Notes under the pieces: model-generated
The model's database searches: none
Told to the model about the DNA's origin: nothing
Seen by the model: the letters and a program-made list of their open reading frames with translations, nothing else
Translations under genes and position numbers: made by a program
Assembly: GCF_009730915.1 (NCBI RefSeq)
Contig: NC_052473.1
Location: 17,504,100-17,568,099, forward strand
DNA from: Dioscorea cayenensis subsp. rotundata
Lineage: Eukaryota > Streptophyta > Magnoliopsida > Dioscoreales > Dioscoreaceae
Direction of reading: 5' to 3'
DNA: 64,000 bases
Shown: one piece after another, positions 1-11,520 of the stretch
Position numbering within the stretch: the first letter of the stretch is position 1
Layout of the letters: the number at the start of each line of letters is the position of its first letter

Positions 1-720
1 TTTTTGCTAGGATTGGCTGAAATCCAAACGAAATTTCTCTTCTTAGTTCAGGAAGATGGCTATTAAAATATGTTCACTCCAAAACTGTAGATCTTCGGGC
101 TAAGGTTCTTATTGCTTCAGTTGCTTGGATCATCTGGAAAAATAGATGCAACCTGATTTTTAAAAATAGCCCGATCAATTTCAACTCAATTGTGGCCAAG
201 GTGTGATCTATGTGCCTTGATTTCAATAGATCATTTATCAGCGAGTTACCCAAACCTTCTCTTTCTAATAATTCCATCACAATTTTCACTAATGTTTCTT
301 GGTGTTCTAATCCTATCTCTTCAGGGCTAGGATTCATCATCTTAGCTAATATGAAGCATATTCTACTTGCAGGAGCCATGGGTGCTACAACTTCTTCACC
401 CATTATGGCCGAGTTTGCAGCTATTAACCTTGCTTTGCAGTTTTGTATCTCTAATGGCTGGACTCCTAACTACATCTTTTGTGATTGTCTAGGAGTTGCT
501 CAACATTTGAAGAATATCATAAGCTAAAGAAGAATCTGGCCAGCTTTCCTCATTCATGCGTCAAAACTATTTCTCGAAAGGACAATGAAATTGCTGACAC
601 TCTTGCCACTTTCGCAGAATTAACACTCAACTTTCTCTTTTCTTCCAAGGATTAGATCGGCCCTCTTGGCTTGAAGACATCTGCTCCAGAAGACATTTTG
701 TTTTTTAGTTTTTTGCTGAG
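1..720 (+). pseudogene. LINE (L1-type) 3' remnant with degenerate RNase H-like domain
   Basis: Plus-strand remnant of a plant L1-type non-LTR retrotransposon. Bases ~60-205 encode a piece typical of the region after the zinc-knuckle, including the residues ASVAWIIWKNRCNLIF, then a stop. Bases 210-527 encode an RNase H-like domain of the kind fused to plant LINEs. FTNVSW sits where family members usually have an Asp, so a catalytic Asp appears replaced by Asn. MAEFAAINLAL supplies the Glu segment and IFCDCLGVAQHL the later Asp. The frame closes at 527, and related coding-like sequence continues out of frame to about 650. The element is truncated by the window edge and is non-functional as read. 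Domain identity is from motif recognition. Confidence 0.7.
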
Positions 721-1755
721 CTCTTTTGCTCTTCATTCAGAATTACATGAGTGTCAAGCCTGTGTATCGAAGTCTTTTTCAACAGAGGCAAAGATTTGAT
801 CTTCAACATAAACTGAAAGATAATGATTCGTTATAAAAATAAGAAATCTATACTTCATAGACCTACTCACAATTCGTATAAGGAACAAAAACACAATAAA
901 AAAACCAAAAACCAGAATTTTCTAATGAACTGATAAGCACAAGAGACTAATTGTAATGGTAGATCTAGGTAAGTCATGTTACTATCACATGTCAAATGGA
1001 AAAGATCAATACAAAGTTGGGGGAGAACATCCTGTCTATATAACTTTATTTTGCAAAATCCATAATAATTGTATACAATAAGAATACTAAACAGAATGCT
1101 TCCATGAACATACCACTAATTATTTGACCATTTGTAGGCAATCCACATGAGAAATGGGCATGCAACCTTATTATTCGCTTTAGCCCAAATTGCAAGATTG
1201 AATCCAAATTCTTCTTATAAGTTTTATGCACACAAACTGAATTGTGAAGGATATAGAAATTTTAACAAGTCATAAAGTGCACTCGAAACATAAGAAAACT
1301 TAGTCCAACTGTTTTACCTGGCACTTCATCAGCTGACAAGATGGGTTGTAATAAGCTCTCAAAGCTGATCATCTACAAAGATATGTAGCAAAATTTTCAA
1401 GATATAAAAGTGAAAGATAAAGAACAAAATCTTAAATTCACTTAGAGCGAGAACTAATTCCTGAAGGTGAAATGCCTAATCAAATTTAAAAGCAAACAAA
1501 TGCAGATCAGTAAAACCTCCACCAAAAAATATTCTCTATCTATCAATGAAATAAGAAATTATTATACCAAAACCAACTAGGTAAATTTTCATATACAAAA
1601 TGTCTGATCTAAACAAACCAGGCTTTCCTATTTATCAGAGATCCTCTGATAATTAACCACTCTTTACTTCACAATATTCAACCATTGCTATGAAACAACA
1701 AAGAACCAACCAATATTCAACCACACTCTTTACTTGTTTATGAATGTATTGTTGG
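721..1755. other. AT-rich intergenic DNA, one weak exon-like patch
   Basis: No convincing gene. On the minus strand around 1320-1370, a short open stretch encoding FESLLQPILSADEVP is flanked by an AG acceptor and a GTAAAA donor-like sequence, so it could be an exon relic. I cannot assign it to a family. Confidence 0.3.
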
Positions 1756-2058
1756 AATAATACCCAAATTGTTCCCTCTACTTTTCTTTCTCTTCCCTTT
1801 TGATCCCTCTACTTAGAAATGCACCCCACTAATCCCTCTACTCTTGAAAATGACCTAGCTTAGTCCCTTTATCCTTAATCTCTTCCCATCTAATCTCTAT
1901 ACTCTTGAAAATACAGCCACTAATTGTCCCATTTTAGAGTAGAAGGAACTAAATAGAACTATTTTTAAGAGTAGAGGGATTAGTGGGGCACATTTCTGAG
2001 TAGAGGGACCAAAAAGGGAAGAGAGAGAAAAGTAGAGGGATCAATTCCGGTATTATAC
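1756..2058. mobile_element. Foldback MITE with ~95-bp imperfect terminal inverted repeats
   Basis: The left arm (from about 1756) contains the series CCCTCTACTTTTCTTTCTC, GATCCCTCTACTTAG and CCCCACTAATCCCTCTACTC. The right arm, read as reverse complement from about 2057, repeats the same series in the same order with a few mismatches. The centre is short and non-coding. The structure fits a non-autonomous foldback or Mutator-type MITE. The target duplication could not be defined, so superfamily assignment is open. Confidence 0.7.
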
Positions 2059-2760
2059 TTTTCCTTTTTTGGTTTCATTCTATGTATGCTTGATTGCCAT
2101 GGATTGCATGAGAACTCTGTGATTCATTTTGTCAATTGTACTTGAATGCGCGAGAACGCCCTTGTATTAAATCCACATAGTTTGAAGGGGGACTCAGTGT
2201 ACCGGTATACCAAGAGATTGAGTCCTGGTAGCTCCCCGCTAGCTGCCCGCTAGCTGTAGGGATTGTTCTAGCCTATAATGCAGTAGAACTTCCTTAACTA
2301 AGGCTCCCTGTTCGCAAAGACATCATAGGGGGTATCCCCTAATGGAGAAACTCGTACTGGATAAGGGTTACTTCACGGAGATTTCCGGGGTAGTCGACTT
2401 TTGAGTCTATGCAGACCAACTCTAGCCAACTTAGCACCTAATTGCTTATCTCATCCTTGCTTGTTCTTCTCCCGAGGGGATCCTTATCCGGGGGTCTCAC
2501 ACTTTAATTGTCATTTGTTTTTTCAATATGCTTATGTGGTGTGCCTTAGTCCATGTGTTTATAGTTATTTCTTTTGTTAATTTTCTTATTTTGTTTTAAA
2601 CCTATCTTTGGTAAACTAGTTAGTGCCGTTTAGGGTGAAGTAATATCGGCGCTTAAGACCCTAGGGAATATGACCCTCTTGTGATTGCGTGAGAAGTTAA
2701 TTATTTAATGACCTATGCGATTACAGATCTCGTAAATAGGGTTGAGAGAGAAACCAAGAA
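2059..2760. repeat. Unclassified non-coding block, possible retroelement remnant
   Basis: A less AT-rich stretch than its surroundings, without an ORF. It contains the local duplication CCCGCTAGCTGCCCGCTAGC near 2236 and palindromic pieces such as TACCGGTA. It looks like LTR-retrotransposon non-coding sequence, but no LTR ends, primer-binding site or coding domain could be identified. Confidence 0.3.
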
Positions 2761-5029
2761 AGAATTTAAATATTTGGGCTGGGGATGGTGCAAAAACTCT
2801 ATTAAATTTATAGAATTAATGCATATTTTTAAAAAATTAATTTTTAACATATGAGTAAATAAAAACATTTCATATATATATATATATGTATATATTAATA
2901 TTTTTTTTACGCATATTAAAAATAATTAATTACACGTGTTATAAGGCGTGGTTCCAACATGCTAACAAAAGAAATCTGTGACCCTGGAGACACTTTTTAA
3001 AATTCTTTAATTTAAAAATTCAAATATTAAAGAATATTGAAAATAATTATCTAAGCAAATTTTCTTGTTCCACCTCAGGGTTTTTTTTATTATTATAATT
3101 TTGATGATCGAAAATCCCTGAATTATGATGTAACTCATTCATAAATCTTTTCTTCTTACAGTAATAATGATTTTTGTTTTTTTTAACTTTGAGTAAAGGT
3201 GCCCAATGCTTATTTTATTGAAAAACAGGAATCTCAAATAGCTCAAAGATCAACAAGTAAAACTATTGAAGATACATACAACTCAAAAAACAAGATGCAA
3301 AACTAGAAAAAGAAAGGAAAAATTGCTGAACAAGAAAAAAGGACCAACTAGAATTTAAAACTCGATAGATGAGAAACTTTTCAAGTAATAATGTTGTTCA
3401 ACATTATCAAGAAAGAGCTCTGATGCTGAGTGGAATGAATGAAAAATAATGAATATAAATAATACTCACACTATTTCTAAATATATGTCTGGATATTGTA
3501 CATGAATTAAATATAACATTAAATTATCTAAAATTTAATATAAAAATTAATAAAATTACTAAACTACCTCACTCTTGAAATCATGTATTTTTTTTGGATT
3601 ATAAATATTACTCTTTTTATTTATATAACTTAAGAAATTGAAGATGGATAAAATTGAAAAAAAAAAGAATAAATATTACTTTGATATTGTAACAGGACAA
3701 TTATTTTAGAATAATTTTTTTTTTAAACTATATATATTTTGAAATGGAAGAGTATCACCCAACTTGGGGAAATAGGAAGATGTGATATAAAATATAGAAT
3801 GACATTACAAGCAACCTTAAAAAACTTCTCCCATTATAACCACATAATAATTTATTATTATAGAAGAGACCATCATTAAAAGAGTAAGAAACAAAAGCAA
3901 AGAAGTTAAACCATCATAGTTGTTGTCCTTTGCTAAGAATTAATCTAATTTTTAGGTTGGCACAGCTAGTTTTAGGGGTTACCATTAGGAAAGAACACAT
4001 TAACATAACCTTGAAAGTCAAGCATAAACAAATTTTCAGCCAGATCAACATCATACTACAAATAAATGATAAGTTGCTTCTGCAAAATAATCTGACTTGC
4101 TAACAGAATACTTAGCTAAACTCACTCACCAGGGAACATGGCATATTCTTACCCTTAAATCTAGATAAGCAATGCTCTATTCTAAATAAATCTAAATAAA
4201 TCTAGATAATTTAAATAGTACAAAATTTGAGAAGTCAATTCTGATAAACTAAAGAAACAACTTCACCTTTATCACTTCTCCACTAAACACTCACAGTAAT
4301 TTTCTTACCCTTGTTGGGAATTTCACCACCAGTCTTGAACTGTTTGGTAGTATTACCAATAAGAGCCATATCATGTGACTAAATATGTTTCATAAAACAG
4401 AAAGCAAAATCTGAAGGACAAAACAATTGCTAAGATTCATGACATTTCTCCTGGTTATAGATATCATAATAATAACAAACAAACCCCAGAGCTATAGTAA
4501 CTGCACATATCACATGTAGAAACCAAAACAGTTACTTCCAGGAAATATGGAATATCTACAAGTGGTTAATAGTAAACAAAAAAGAATTGGAGTAAATTTC
4601 TCAAAGAAGCTACTAGGCCTGAAGCTTAGAGAGATTTGTGAGTAAATATTTACAATAACAATTGATAATTTCCTAATTAAGATGTAGCCATGTAGGTAAA
4701 TATAGGTTGAAAGATGTTTAGGCTGCGAGATAACCATAACTCACTAGCAAAATCCTTATTTTCCTGTTAAAATATTTCTTTGCAATTCCATGATTGCAGC
4801 TCATAAAATCAATCTGAAACAACCAAAAAAAATAAATCATGTCGAATTGAAAGGAACAAATACTTCAAGAACAGTTTAGGGGTAAGTTTATTAATTGTAC
4901 AACTGTCCTGCGCTTTAATTTTACTTAAGGTTGATCCTACAAAATTCATTTATAGATTGCTAACTAGCACTAGAAGTCTCCAGGAAAAATTCAGTAACAC
5001 TTCATATAACAATGACTTAACAACATTAA
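2761..5029. other. AT-rich intergenic DNA with isolated exon-like fragments
   Basis: Mostly low-complexity AT-rich DNA with a TA run near 2875. On the minus strand, 4310-4372 encodes MALIGNTTKQFKTGGEIPNK followed by GGTAAGAA, which looks like an exon end with a donor. No neighbouring exons could be chained to it and no family was recognised. Bases about 2900-3065 resemble about 9095-9175 (both contain TATTGAAAATAATTATCT), so this is shared repeat DNA. Confidence 0.3.
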
Positions 5030-5440
5030 TGTATTATGTATCAAAGCTAGTTTAATGGATTAGTTAACTTATATTCTCAATAACACTTGACACCATAAGG
5101 GGTGCATCAGTGCATGAGCATTTCATTCACACAAAAGTCATCATAATACACATGTATACCATCATTTTTGGCTTGTTTGCAACAAATGCAAGATGTGCAA
5201 ACACACAACTGAACAAACTGAGTTCTTGTGAATTTCTGGTTCAAGCCAAGATAATAATTAAATCTAGAGGTGCAAGTATTGAAGAGTTCATATCTTGATA
5301 AATAAGCTCAATTAGTTTACCCATGACATTAGAAACAGAATTGTACAATAACAGAAGATGGACCTTATGATTCCAACAGTTAACTATGATGAGATGATGG
5401 TTAATAGTGAGGAATAAATAGATAGTGGACAACTGACAAA
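5030..5440. repeat. Duplicated block, copy A (partner 11125-11520)
   Basis: About 400 bp match 11125-11520 in the same orientation at high identity. Both copies contain TATTCTCAATAACACTTGAC, GGTGCAAGTATTGAAGAG and AGAAACAGAATTGTACAATA. On the minus strand both copies hold an exon-like stretch encoding LLLYNSVSN-x-MG before GGTAA. In this copy the AG acceptor upstream of that stretch is lost. Function is unknown; it is most likely a relic of a duplicated gene segment. Confidence 0.7.
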
Positions 5441-5639
5441 GATAACATTCATTTTATAGAAATTATTCACAATTACAGTCATTATCAGGCGTCTAGCTAG
5501 AAATTTAAGAGATATTTAAACAAATTTCAAAACACTGGATCTCTATAGTTAGTTGGCCACAATTGATCTTGTATTTCATCTTCACATAAAAATGTGAGAG
5601 GATTTTAAAAATAAAAAGACACTAATGTAATAAATACCA

Positions 5640-5900
5640 CTTGTAATACAACTAATGAGAGCTTGTCATTAGTAATTTCATTAATTAATGAATGATTGTT
5701 TTATTTTATTTGAAAAGATGTCTTATTAATGAAATAGTGTCTCATTAGTAAAGTGGTGTGTCAATTTAATGAAGTGGTGTGTCTCATTAATGAAATAATA
5801 TGTCTCATTATTGAAGTGGTATATTGAAAGTGATGTGTTTTTTAAATGACACTCATTATTGAAGTGATGTGTCTCTTTACCAAACACCACTTCATTCCTA
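5640..5900. repeat. Degenerate ~25-bp minisatellite
   Basis: About ten diverged units built on the theme TCATTAATGAAGTGGTGTGT, with variants having TTATTGAAGTG or TTAGTAAAGTG. Minus-strand translation gives an artefactual HHFTNET-type repeat. There is no coding support. Confidence 0.75.
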
Positions 5901-6430
5901 GAAAAATAATCTCCTATCATCATTCAAGTCAATTGCATGAAAAACAAACTCTTCACAAGTTCATTTGCTTTGTTCTTTGAGTGTACAAAAGATGGAAGCA
6001 AACTTTCACTTTGTAAAAGCCATTGTTATCTTTGCTTGAGTTTGGAGTGCAAACCATACTCAAAGGTCTTTATTGTATTTTAAAAGAAATTCGTCATTCA
6101 ATTCATTTTGCATCCAAGGTTTGAAATTAGGTGGAGGCGAATTAAGCCTAAAGGAAAGTGTTTTCCACTCCTTAAAGACTTGTGCACTATTTTTTTTCTT
6201 CTACTCTCTTCTTCTTTATTCCTTTAAGAACCATCCCCATCAACAAAAAATTGATGAAACATGAGCTACTCAATCACTATTCCATAGATTCTCAACTCTG
6301 TCCACAACCAATAAAGGAAATAATGAGCTAACACAGGCAGCATATATAGAGGAAAGTTGTTGTTGAGCCAAGGAAACAGTAAACAAGTTTATTCAAGACT
6401 AATAGAGATTAAGCTTCAGTGCAACTAGTG
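5901..6430. other. Intergenic DNA without recognised gene
   Basis: No gene was recognised. The plus-strand text around 6110-6180 has a GGTGGAGGCGAATTAAGCC segment that looks like retroelement non-coding DNA, but nothing specific could be supported. Confidence 0.3.
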
Positions 6431-6435
6431 TGAAC

Positions 6436-7218
6436 CTTTGGGCTAGTTTGGTAAGAGAGAAAGTTGTTACTTTGCAGGGAAAGTAACAGATGTGAATCAT
6501 TTTCATCCGTTTGGTTTATAAACTAAATGCATAAAGTAATGGTCAAAATGTAATTACTTTCTTTGACCAGTAAAAGTGATTCATAAGGGAGGGGGTGTGA
6601 AAAAGATTACATCGTGGGATGTAATCTTGTGACATTTGTTAAATGACCAAATTACCCAAATGAAGTTCTCTTTTTCTATAAAAAAGAATTTTCTTTCCAT
6701 AATAAAAAATTAATGAAATAAAAAAAATTAAATTATGTTAAAGGTTAGTTTTTTAATTAAAAATTGTTTTCCATAACAAGATTTTTAAGATAATAAATTA
6801 ATTTGATATTAAAATTTTAAAAGAAAGCATTATTTTTTAATTAATCTTTAAATTTATTTTTAGATAACAAATTCAAATATTAATTAAATAATCATTAATA
6901 TAAATAATTTTTAAAATAATTAAATAGTTGACCGCATACATATGACTTTATTGACATAAAATGGAAAGAAATAAAAAAAATTATGGGCTTTGTCTTACTA
7001 AAATAACTAATAAGGGCAAAATTGACAATAACCATAACTTTGCCTAGAAAGCCTCCTTATACCAAACAGATGAATTAACTTTGCATGCGTTTAGATTACA
7101 ATTTTTTGGAAACATAGAAAACTTGTAATGTAACTTTACAATGAAACATGGAAAGACTTTACGGGGAAAAGATTTTACTGGAAAAATATATCCCTACAAA
7201 GCACCAAACGGTGAGTAT
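6436..7218. mobile_element. Possible MITE with short GTTTGGT-containing inverted ends
   Basis: The left end reads GGGCTAGTTTGGTAAGAGAG and then CTTTGCAGGGA. The right end, as reverse complement, reads ACTCACCGTTTGGTGCTTTG and then TGTAGGGA. Ends of this type (GGG-C-T-GTTTGG) occur in PIF/Harbinger (Tourist-like) MITEs. The inner sequence is AT-rich and non-coding, and internal copies of the GTTTGGT motif near 6510 and 7065 suggest a nested or rearranged structure. No clear target duplication was seen. Confidence 0.4.
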
Positions 7219-7544
7219 TCTGTTGTTAGTTGCATTCTTCTGATTTACAAGAATCAGGTAATATTTGACCACTACTTATAGCCTTCTCACTTCATGCTTA
7301 TAATGAAACACACTAATGAAAGACTAGTGTTCTTTGCCCAGCTGCCGACTTGTGTAAAAAAAATAATTTTTTTTAAATTATAAATTTTAAAAGAAATAAA
7401 AAAAATTAACAAAACTCACAATGAGTTATCAAGAAAACTCACATTAAATTTAAAATCATTAAAAAAAATCATCAGCCACGTCAGTTGTGTGGCTGGTTCG
7501 TGTGATTGCTTCACTCTATATAGCATTACTCTTTTGTTTATATT

Positions 7545-7745
7545 TTAGTATGTTTTGTTATATTGTTAAATTTTCTTGTTTCTCAAAACATTTACAATGT
7601 ATTTTGGTTATGTTTTAGTATGTTTTATTATGTTGTTGTTAAGTTTTCTTATTTCTCAAAGCATTTACTTGATGTATTTTTTAATTTGGTTTGTTATTAT
7701 ATTGTTGTTGTTGTTAGGTTTACTTGTTTCTCAAAACATTTATTG
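7545..7745. repeat. Three ~70-bp T-rich tandem units
   Basis: Three diverged units each end in TTTCTCAAA-(A/G)-CATTTA, near 7592, 7668 and 7741, preceded by TATGTTTTAGTATGTTTT-type sequence. The short overlapping ORFs here are products of the repeat and are not supported as genes. Confidence 0.6.
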
Positions 7746-7867
7746 GAACATATATTTTTTTCATATGCTTGCTTATTATGTTGTTGATGTTATGTTTTGT
7801 TATGTTTATGTTGGAATAGGAAACCAAAAGTTCAAACAATACTATTGTTCTTGTATGTTAATATAAT

Positions 7868-8143
7868 ACTCCCTCTGTTCCTTTTTATCTGTCATAAACC
7901 CAAGTTCCTTTTTATCTGTCATTTTTTAACATCAAGAAGCATTTTTTCCCCAAAATTACCCTAACACTATATTCAATTCTTTTTTTGAAATTTAATATGA
8001 GAGAGAAATGTGAAGATATAAATTAGGGGTAATTTTGGAAAGATAACTAATTTTTTTTAATAAATTATGTGAAATAACCAATTTTATTGGTATGTGAGAT
8101 TCGGTTATTCACGAAAGATAAAAAAGAACGGAGGGAGTATATG
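7868..8143. mobile_element. Stowaway-like (Tc1/mariner) MITE, intact copy
   Basis: The ends are CTCCCTCTGTTCCTTTTTAT and its near inverse AAAAGAACGGAGGGAG, flanked on both sides by TA. This is the classic Stowaway-type end and TA target. The interior is AT-rich and non-coding and contains a direct repeat of CCTTTTTATCTGTCAT near the left end. Related shorter copies lie at 8637-8905 and 8949-9105. Confidence 0.8.
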
Positions 8144-8149
8144 ACATCA

Positions 8150-8520
8150 TCCAGTCTGACTGAAATGGGTCATCCGGTCAGACTGACTGACCCGTGACCC
8201 AAATATAAGACTGGTTCGCTCCCTGGTCCGGTTTTAAAAACATTGAGTGCTAGGATTACAAGTAGCGAGTCACAGTGTTCAAATAAGAATAAAAGAACAA
8301 CGCCAAGGGCCAGCAACCACCTACGTAAAATATTTCTTGCGACGGGGATGAAGGAGGTGATGAGGGAGGTGATGATGTGTCAGCCATCGGCTATGGTGAG
8401 GGTGGAGAAGGAGGTGGTGAGGGAGGAGATGATGTGTCCGCCGCGGACGATGGTGAGGGTGGGCGAGCGGCCGTGTCTGATGTTGAAGAAGGTTGCTCAT
8501 GGGAAGGTCTAGACCTCTCC
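8150..8520 (+). other. Gly/Asp/Glu-rich reading frames over a GGTGA-rich repeat
   Basis: The stretch 8340-8510 is built of GGAGGTGATGA-type repeats, so two plus-strand frames stay open. One is Met/Val/Glu-rich (8243-8512). The other gives an acidic Gly-rich tail ending at a stop near 8538. Neither resembles a known protein. It may be a captured exon fragment between MITEs or simply a biased minisatellite. I do not call a gene. Confidence 0.3.
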
Positions 8521-8636
8521 ATTGGCTCAGTGATCTAGCTTAAGATTCAAAAATAGGGATGTGTGATGACTGAAGAGAGAGATATGAAGAGAATGGCCAA
8601 GAAAGAAATTTATAGACTTGGGAAGTGGTGGCTCGT

Positions 8637-8905
8637 GATTAACCGAATCTCACATACCAAAATACAAAAAAAAAAAATTAGTTATTTCACAAAATTTTAT
8701 AAAAATTAGTTATTTTTTCAAAATTGCTTCTAATTTATATCTTTACAATTTTTTTATATTTAATTTTAATAAGAGAGCTAAATAAAATATTAAAAGTAAT
8801 TTTGAAAAAAAAATAATAAATATTTTTTGATGTTAGAAAATGACAAATAAAAAAAACATGAATTTGTGACATATAAAAAAGAACAAAAAGAGTAATTTTT
8901 TATGT
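8637..8905. mobile_element. Stowaway-like MITE, degraded copy 2
   Basis: Shares TTAACCGAATCTCACATACC, TTAGTTATTTCAC and TAATTTATATCTTTAC with the interior of the 7868-8143 element, in inverse orientation at the left end. It lacks clean terminal GGAGGGAG. It ends in AAAAAGAACAAAAAGAGTA, a decayed terminus. Confidence 0.6.
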
Positions 8906-8948
8906 ATGAGTAAATAAATAGATTATATATTGATATATTTTTATGTGC

Positions 8949-9105
8949 TACTTTCTCCGTTCTTTTTTTATCTGTCGTGGTTAATCGAATCTTTATATAC
9001 CAAGAAACTTAGTTATTTCATAAAATTTTATAAAAAAATAATTATTTTTCAAAATTACTCTTAATTTATGACAGATAAAAAAAACGAAAGAAATAACATA
9101 ATAAA
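8949..9105. mobile_element. Stowaway-like MITE, short copy 3
   Basis: Begins TACTTTCTCCGTTCTTTTTT followed by ATCTGTCGTGGTTAATCG, and ends GACAGATAAAAAAAACGAAA. It is a diverged, internally deleted relative of the two preceding copies. The three copies occur within about 1.3 kb. Confidence 0.65.
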
Positions 9106-9109
9106 CGTG

Positions 9110-9215
9110 TAACACTCGAGAGCTTTTTTCTAATACTTTAATTTTTAAAAAATATTGAAAATAATTATCTTGGTTGTGCCCACAACCAAGTAACCAAGAG
9201 TTACTGCAGTAGAAC

Positions 9216-9247
<32 letters not shown>

Positions 9248-11124
9248 TAAAAACCTTTCCGTTGTAACAGTTTAAATACAGCAATGAATGACATGCTAAT
9301 GTGCACTCTATTGAAAGCATATACAAATCCATACGAGCTTTTTTGGTTTATGTCGCCTTGAGTTTAATAGTTCAAAGGTCTCACCCTGTCTCTTTTCCCT
9401 TCATCTCTCTCTCCCAAGATTCATAACCATTTGGATAGAGAGAATGAGAAAGAGAAAGAGAAAGAAAGAAACATGAGAACCTCTCATGGCATTATAACCA
9501 TCACCTTCATTCTCTCACCTCTCCTCACCATAATCTTCATCTCTATTTCATCAACCTCTGATGTTCATGTTCCACAGCCAAAATGATGACAATAAACTTG
9601 TCAGAAGCTCTTCTTTCATTTCATCGTCGCCTGCATGGAAACTACAACCTCATTATTGGTGCATGTGCAAAGAATCAAATTATGGATCAATTACCGGGAG
9701 CATGCTTCTTCATCATGAACAATTAAAACATCAGAAATGCTCTTCTTAAATCTCTCAAGTGATGCACAAGTGATTAACTATCCATAAAACGATAGTTACT
9801 AATAAAACCATGTGATTTTTGCCGTTGCGATACTTCACTGCATCAAAGCACATGCACACAATTTCATTATAACAAGTCAATAAGCTTAGTATAGAGCAAA
9901 TGTTTAAAAATTTGTACTCCAAGAACTCCACTTTCAAATAAGACATCATATTAAATTATAATCAATGGATGTCTCCAATGAATACGATATTGAAGGCAAC
10001 AGCATCAAATATCTTAATAAATAGGCATTGACATCTGATTCAATATGCCTAGAAATTCACACATTGGTGCATCATTGTAATATAACTTAAAATGTACGTT
10101 TTAACATAAGTTATTTTCTGAAAATCTATAACATAAAAGAAATTTATTAAACTCAATACAGTTCAAGCAATCTAAGATGACAACATATATAGAGCTTACT
10201 TTCACTTATCTTAGTAGTCAACCCCTCCACTGTTGTGATAATGCTGCCTAATATGCCCACTCACAAGCTCCCAATTCAACCTCAGGAACTTTGACAGAAG
10301 CAGTATAAGCCTGGAAATATAGAAAAGGATAACAGATCAGATGGTAAATCTAGATATCCTGAAAAATGATCTATAAAATCTGTAATAAAACAAGTAAGAA
10401 CGATCCCATTTAAAATCAAAATAAGTTCATGCAAACAATCAGCACATTAAATACCAAGACCTTCTTGTTGAAATTACAGATATCTGTAATACGAGCAACT
10501 TGGTACCTATTATAGAAAACCTATAATGGGAATCACATATAGGTATAGAAACATCAGCATTTATTGGTCATATCCATATATATGCTGACAACAACAGGTC
10601 AGGTTATTCTAATATAAATTTATTTAGGAAAAAGAAAAACAGAACCAATCATGCCTTTTGCTCACAAAGTTATAATAAAGAGTTTCAGCAACCAATTCCA
10701 TGTTAATCCATAGGATTTGTCAATTCCGTGGTTGAAGCCTCCTCAACAGTGGCTGGTTCAGTAAGAAACCCAAATGATTCAAGTTGTTCATGAGTCCATT
10801 CATAAAAATGGATGGAAAGCAATGGATCCTTGGATGCAGCATAAATGTAAACAGCAGATGAGATTTAAAAAAATCACATGAAAATATTCAAGACTCCAAC
10901 AATAGATCACATCACTGTCAAAAATTATACCAACAAAATCAACAAGACCATGCCTTGAAACCCACCACCAACACTCGGCTGAGATAAAAGTATTATTAAA
11001 ATAATCTTTGAATAAAGGAACAACGATTGCCTCATTTTTTTTTGCGTACTGCTTAGGCTAGCCATAATATACTAAACAAGCATACTCAACATTTATGCTG
11101 TATGATGTTAATCTGATAAAGTGC
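9110..11124 (-). other. Intergenic DNA with scattered minus-strand exon-like stretches
   Basis: Apart from the small ORF at 9473, three minus-strand patches look like exons but could not be chained in phase. 10245-10310 encodes AYTASVKVPEVELGACEWAY after a TTTCCAG acceptor and ends in TAG. 10715-10830 encodes DPLLSIHFYEWTHEQLESFG and runs to TAA. 10925-10980 encodes ECWWWVSRHGLVDFV and is followed by GGTATAA. They may be relics of one decayed minus-strand gene that also supplied the duplicated block at 11125. The family was not recognised. Confidence 0.3.
9473..9586 (+). CDS. Candidate small secreted peptide ORF (37 aa), unrecognised
   Basis: A 37-codon frame starting MRTSHGIITITFILS continues through a strongly hydrophobic stretch (PLLTIIFISIS) and ends SDVHVPQPK. 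The N-terminus looks like a cleavable signal peptide. The upstream context is gene-like: a TA-rich run at about 9214-9238 and a CT-rich leader (TCTCTCTCCCAAG at 9404-9416). Directly downstream, a different frame (9561-9749) stays open with two Cys (CMCKESNY) and several Ser. The original gene may therefore have been longer and carry a frameshift near 9580. No peptide-hormone or cysteine-rich family could be matched. It could be a pseudogene or chance. Confidence 0.35.
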   Translation: MRTSHGIITITFILSPLLTIIFISISSTSDVHVPQPK

Positions 11125-11520
11125 TCTATGTATTATGTATCAGAGCTTGTATAATGGATCAGTTAACTTTTTATTCTCAATAACACTTGACACCAAAAGA
11201 TGTGCACAAGCATTTCATTCACACAAAAGACATCATAATTCGCATGTATACCACAATTTTTGGCTTATTTGCAACAAATGCGAGATGTGCAAACATGCTA
11301 ATAAACAAACTGAGTTCTTATGAATTTCTGGCTCAAGCCAAAATATTAATTAGATCCAGAGGTGCAAGTATTGAAGAGTTCATATCTTGATGAATAAGCT
11401 CAATTAGCTTACCCATGAAATTAGAAACAGAATTGTACAATAACAGAGGATGGCCCTTATGGTCCTAGAAATTAATTATGAAGAGATTATGGTCAATAGT
11501 GAGGAAACATATAGTGGACA
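11125..11520. repeat. Duplicated block, copy B (partner 5030-5440)
   Basis: Same-orientation duplicate of 5030-5440. On the minus strand this copy keeps an exon-like structure: TTTCTAG, then an open stretch encoding DHKGHPLLLYNSVSNFMG, then GTAAGC. It therefore looks closer to the ancestral state than copy A. The protein family is not identified. Confidence 0.65.

Noticed and set aside
74..403. Minus-strand 109-codon ORF at the left edge
   Set aside because: It lies opposite the plus-strand LINE/RNase H remnant, whose motifs explain the sequence. The minus translation has no recognisable domain.
5726..5923. Minus-strand ORF with HHFTNET/HHFIKL repeats
   Set aside because: The repeat protein is a direct consequence of the ~25-bp minisatellite and has no gene context.
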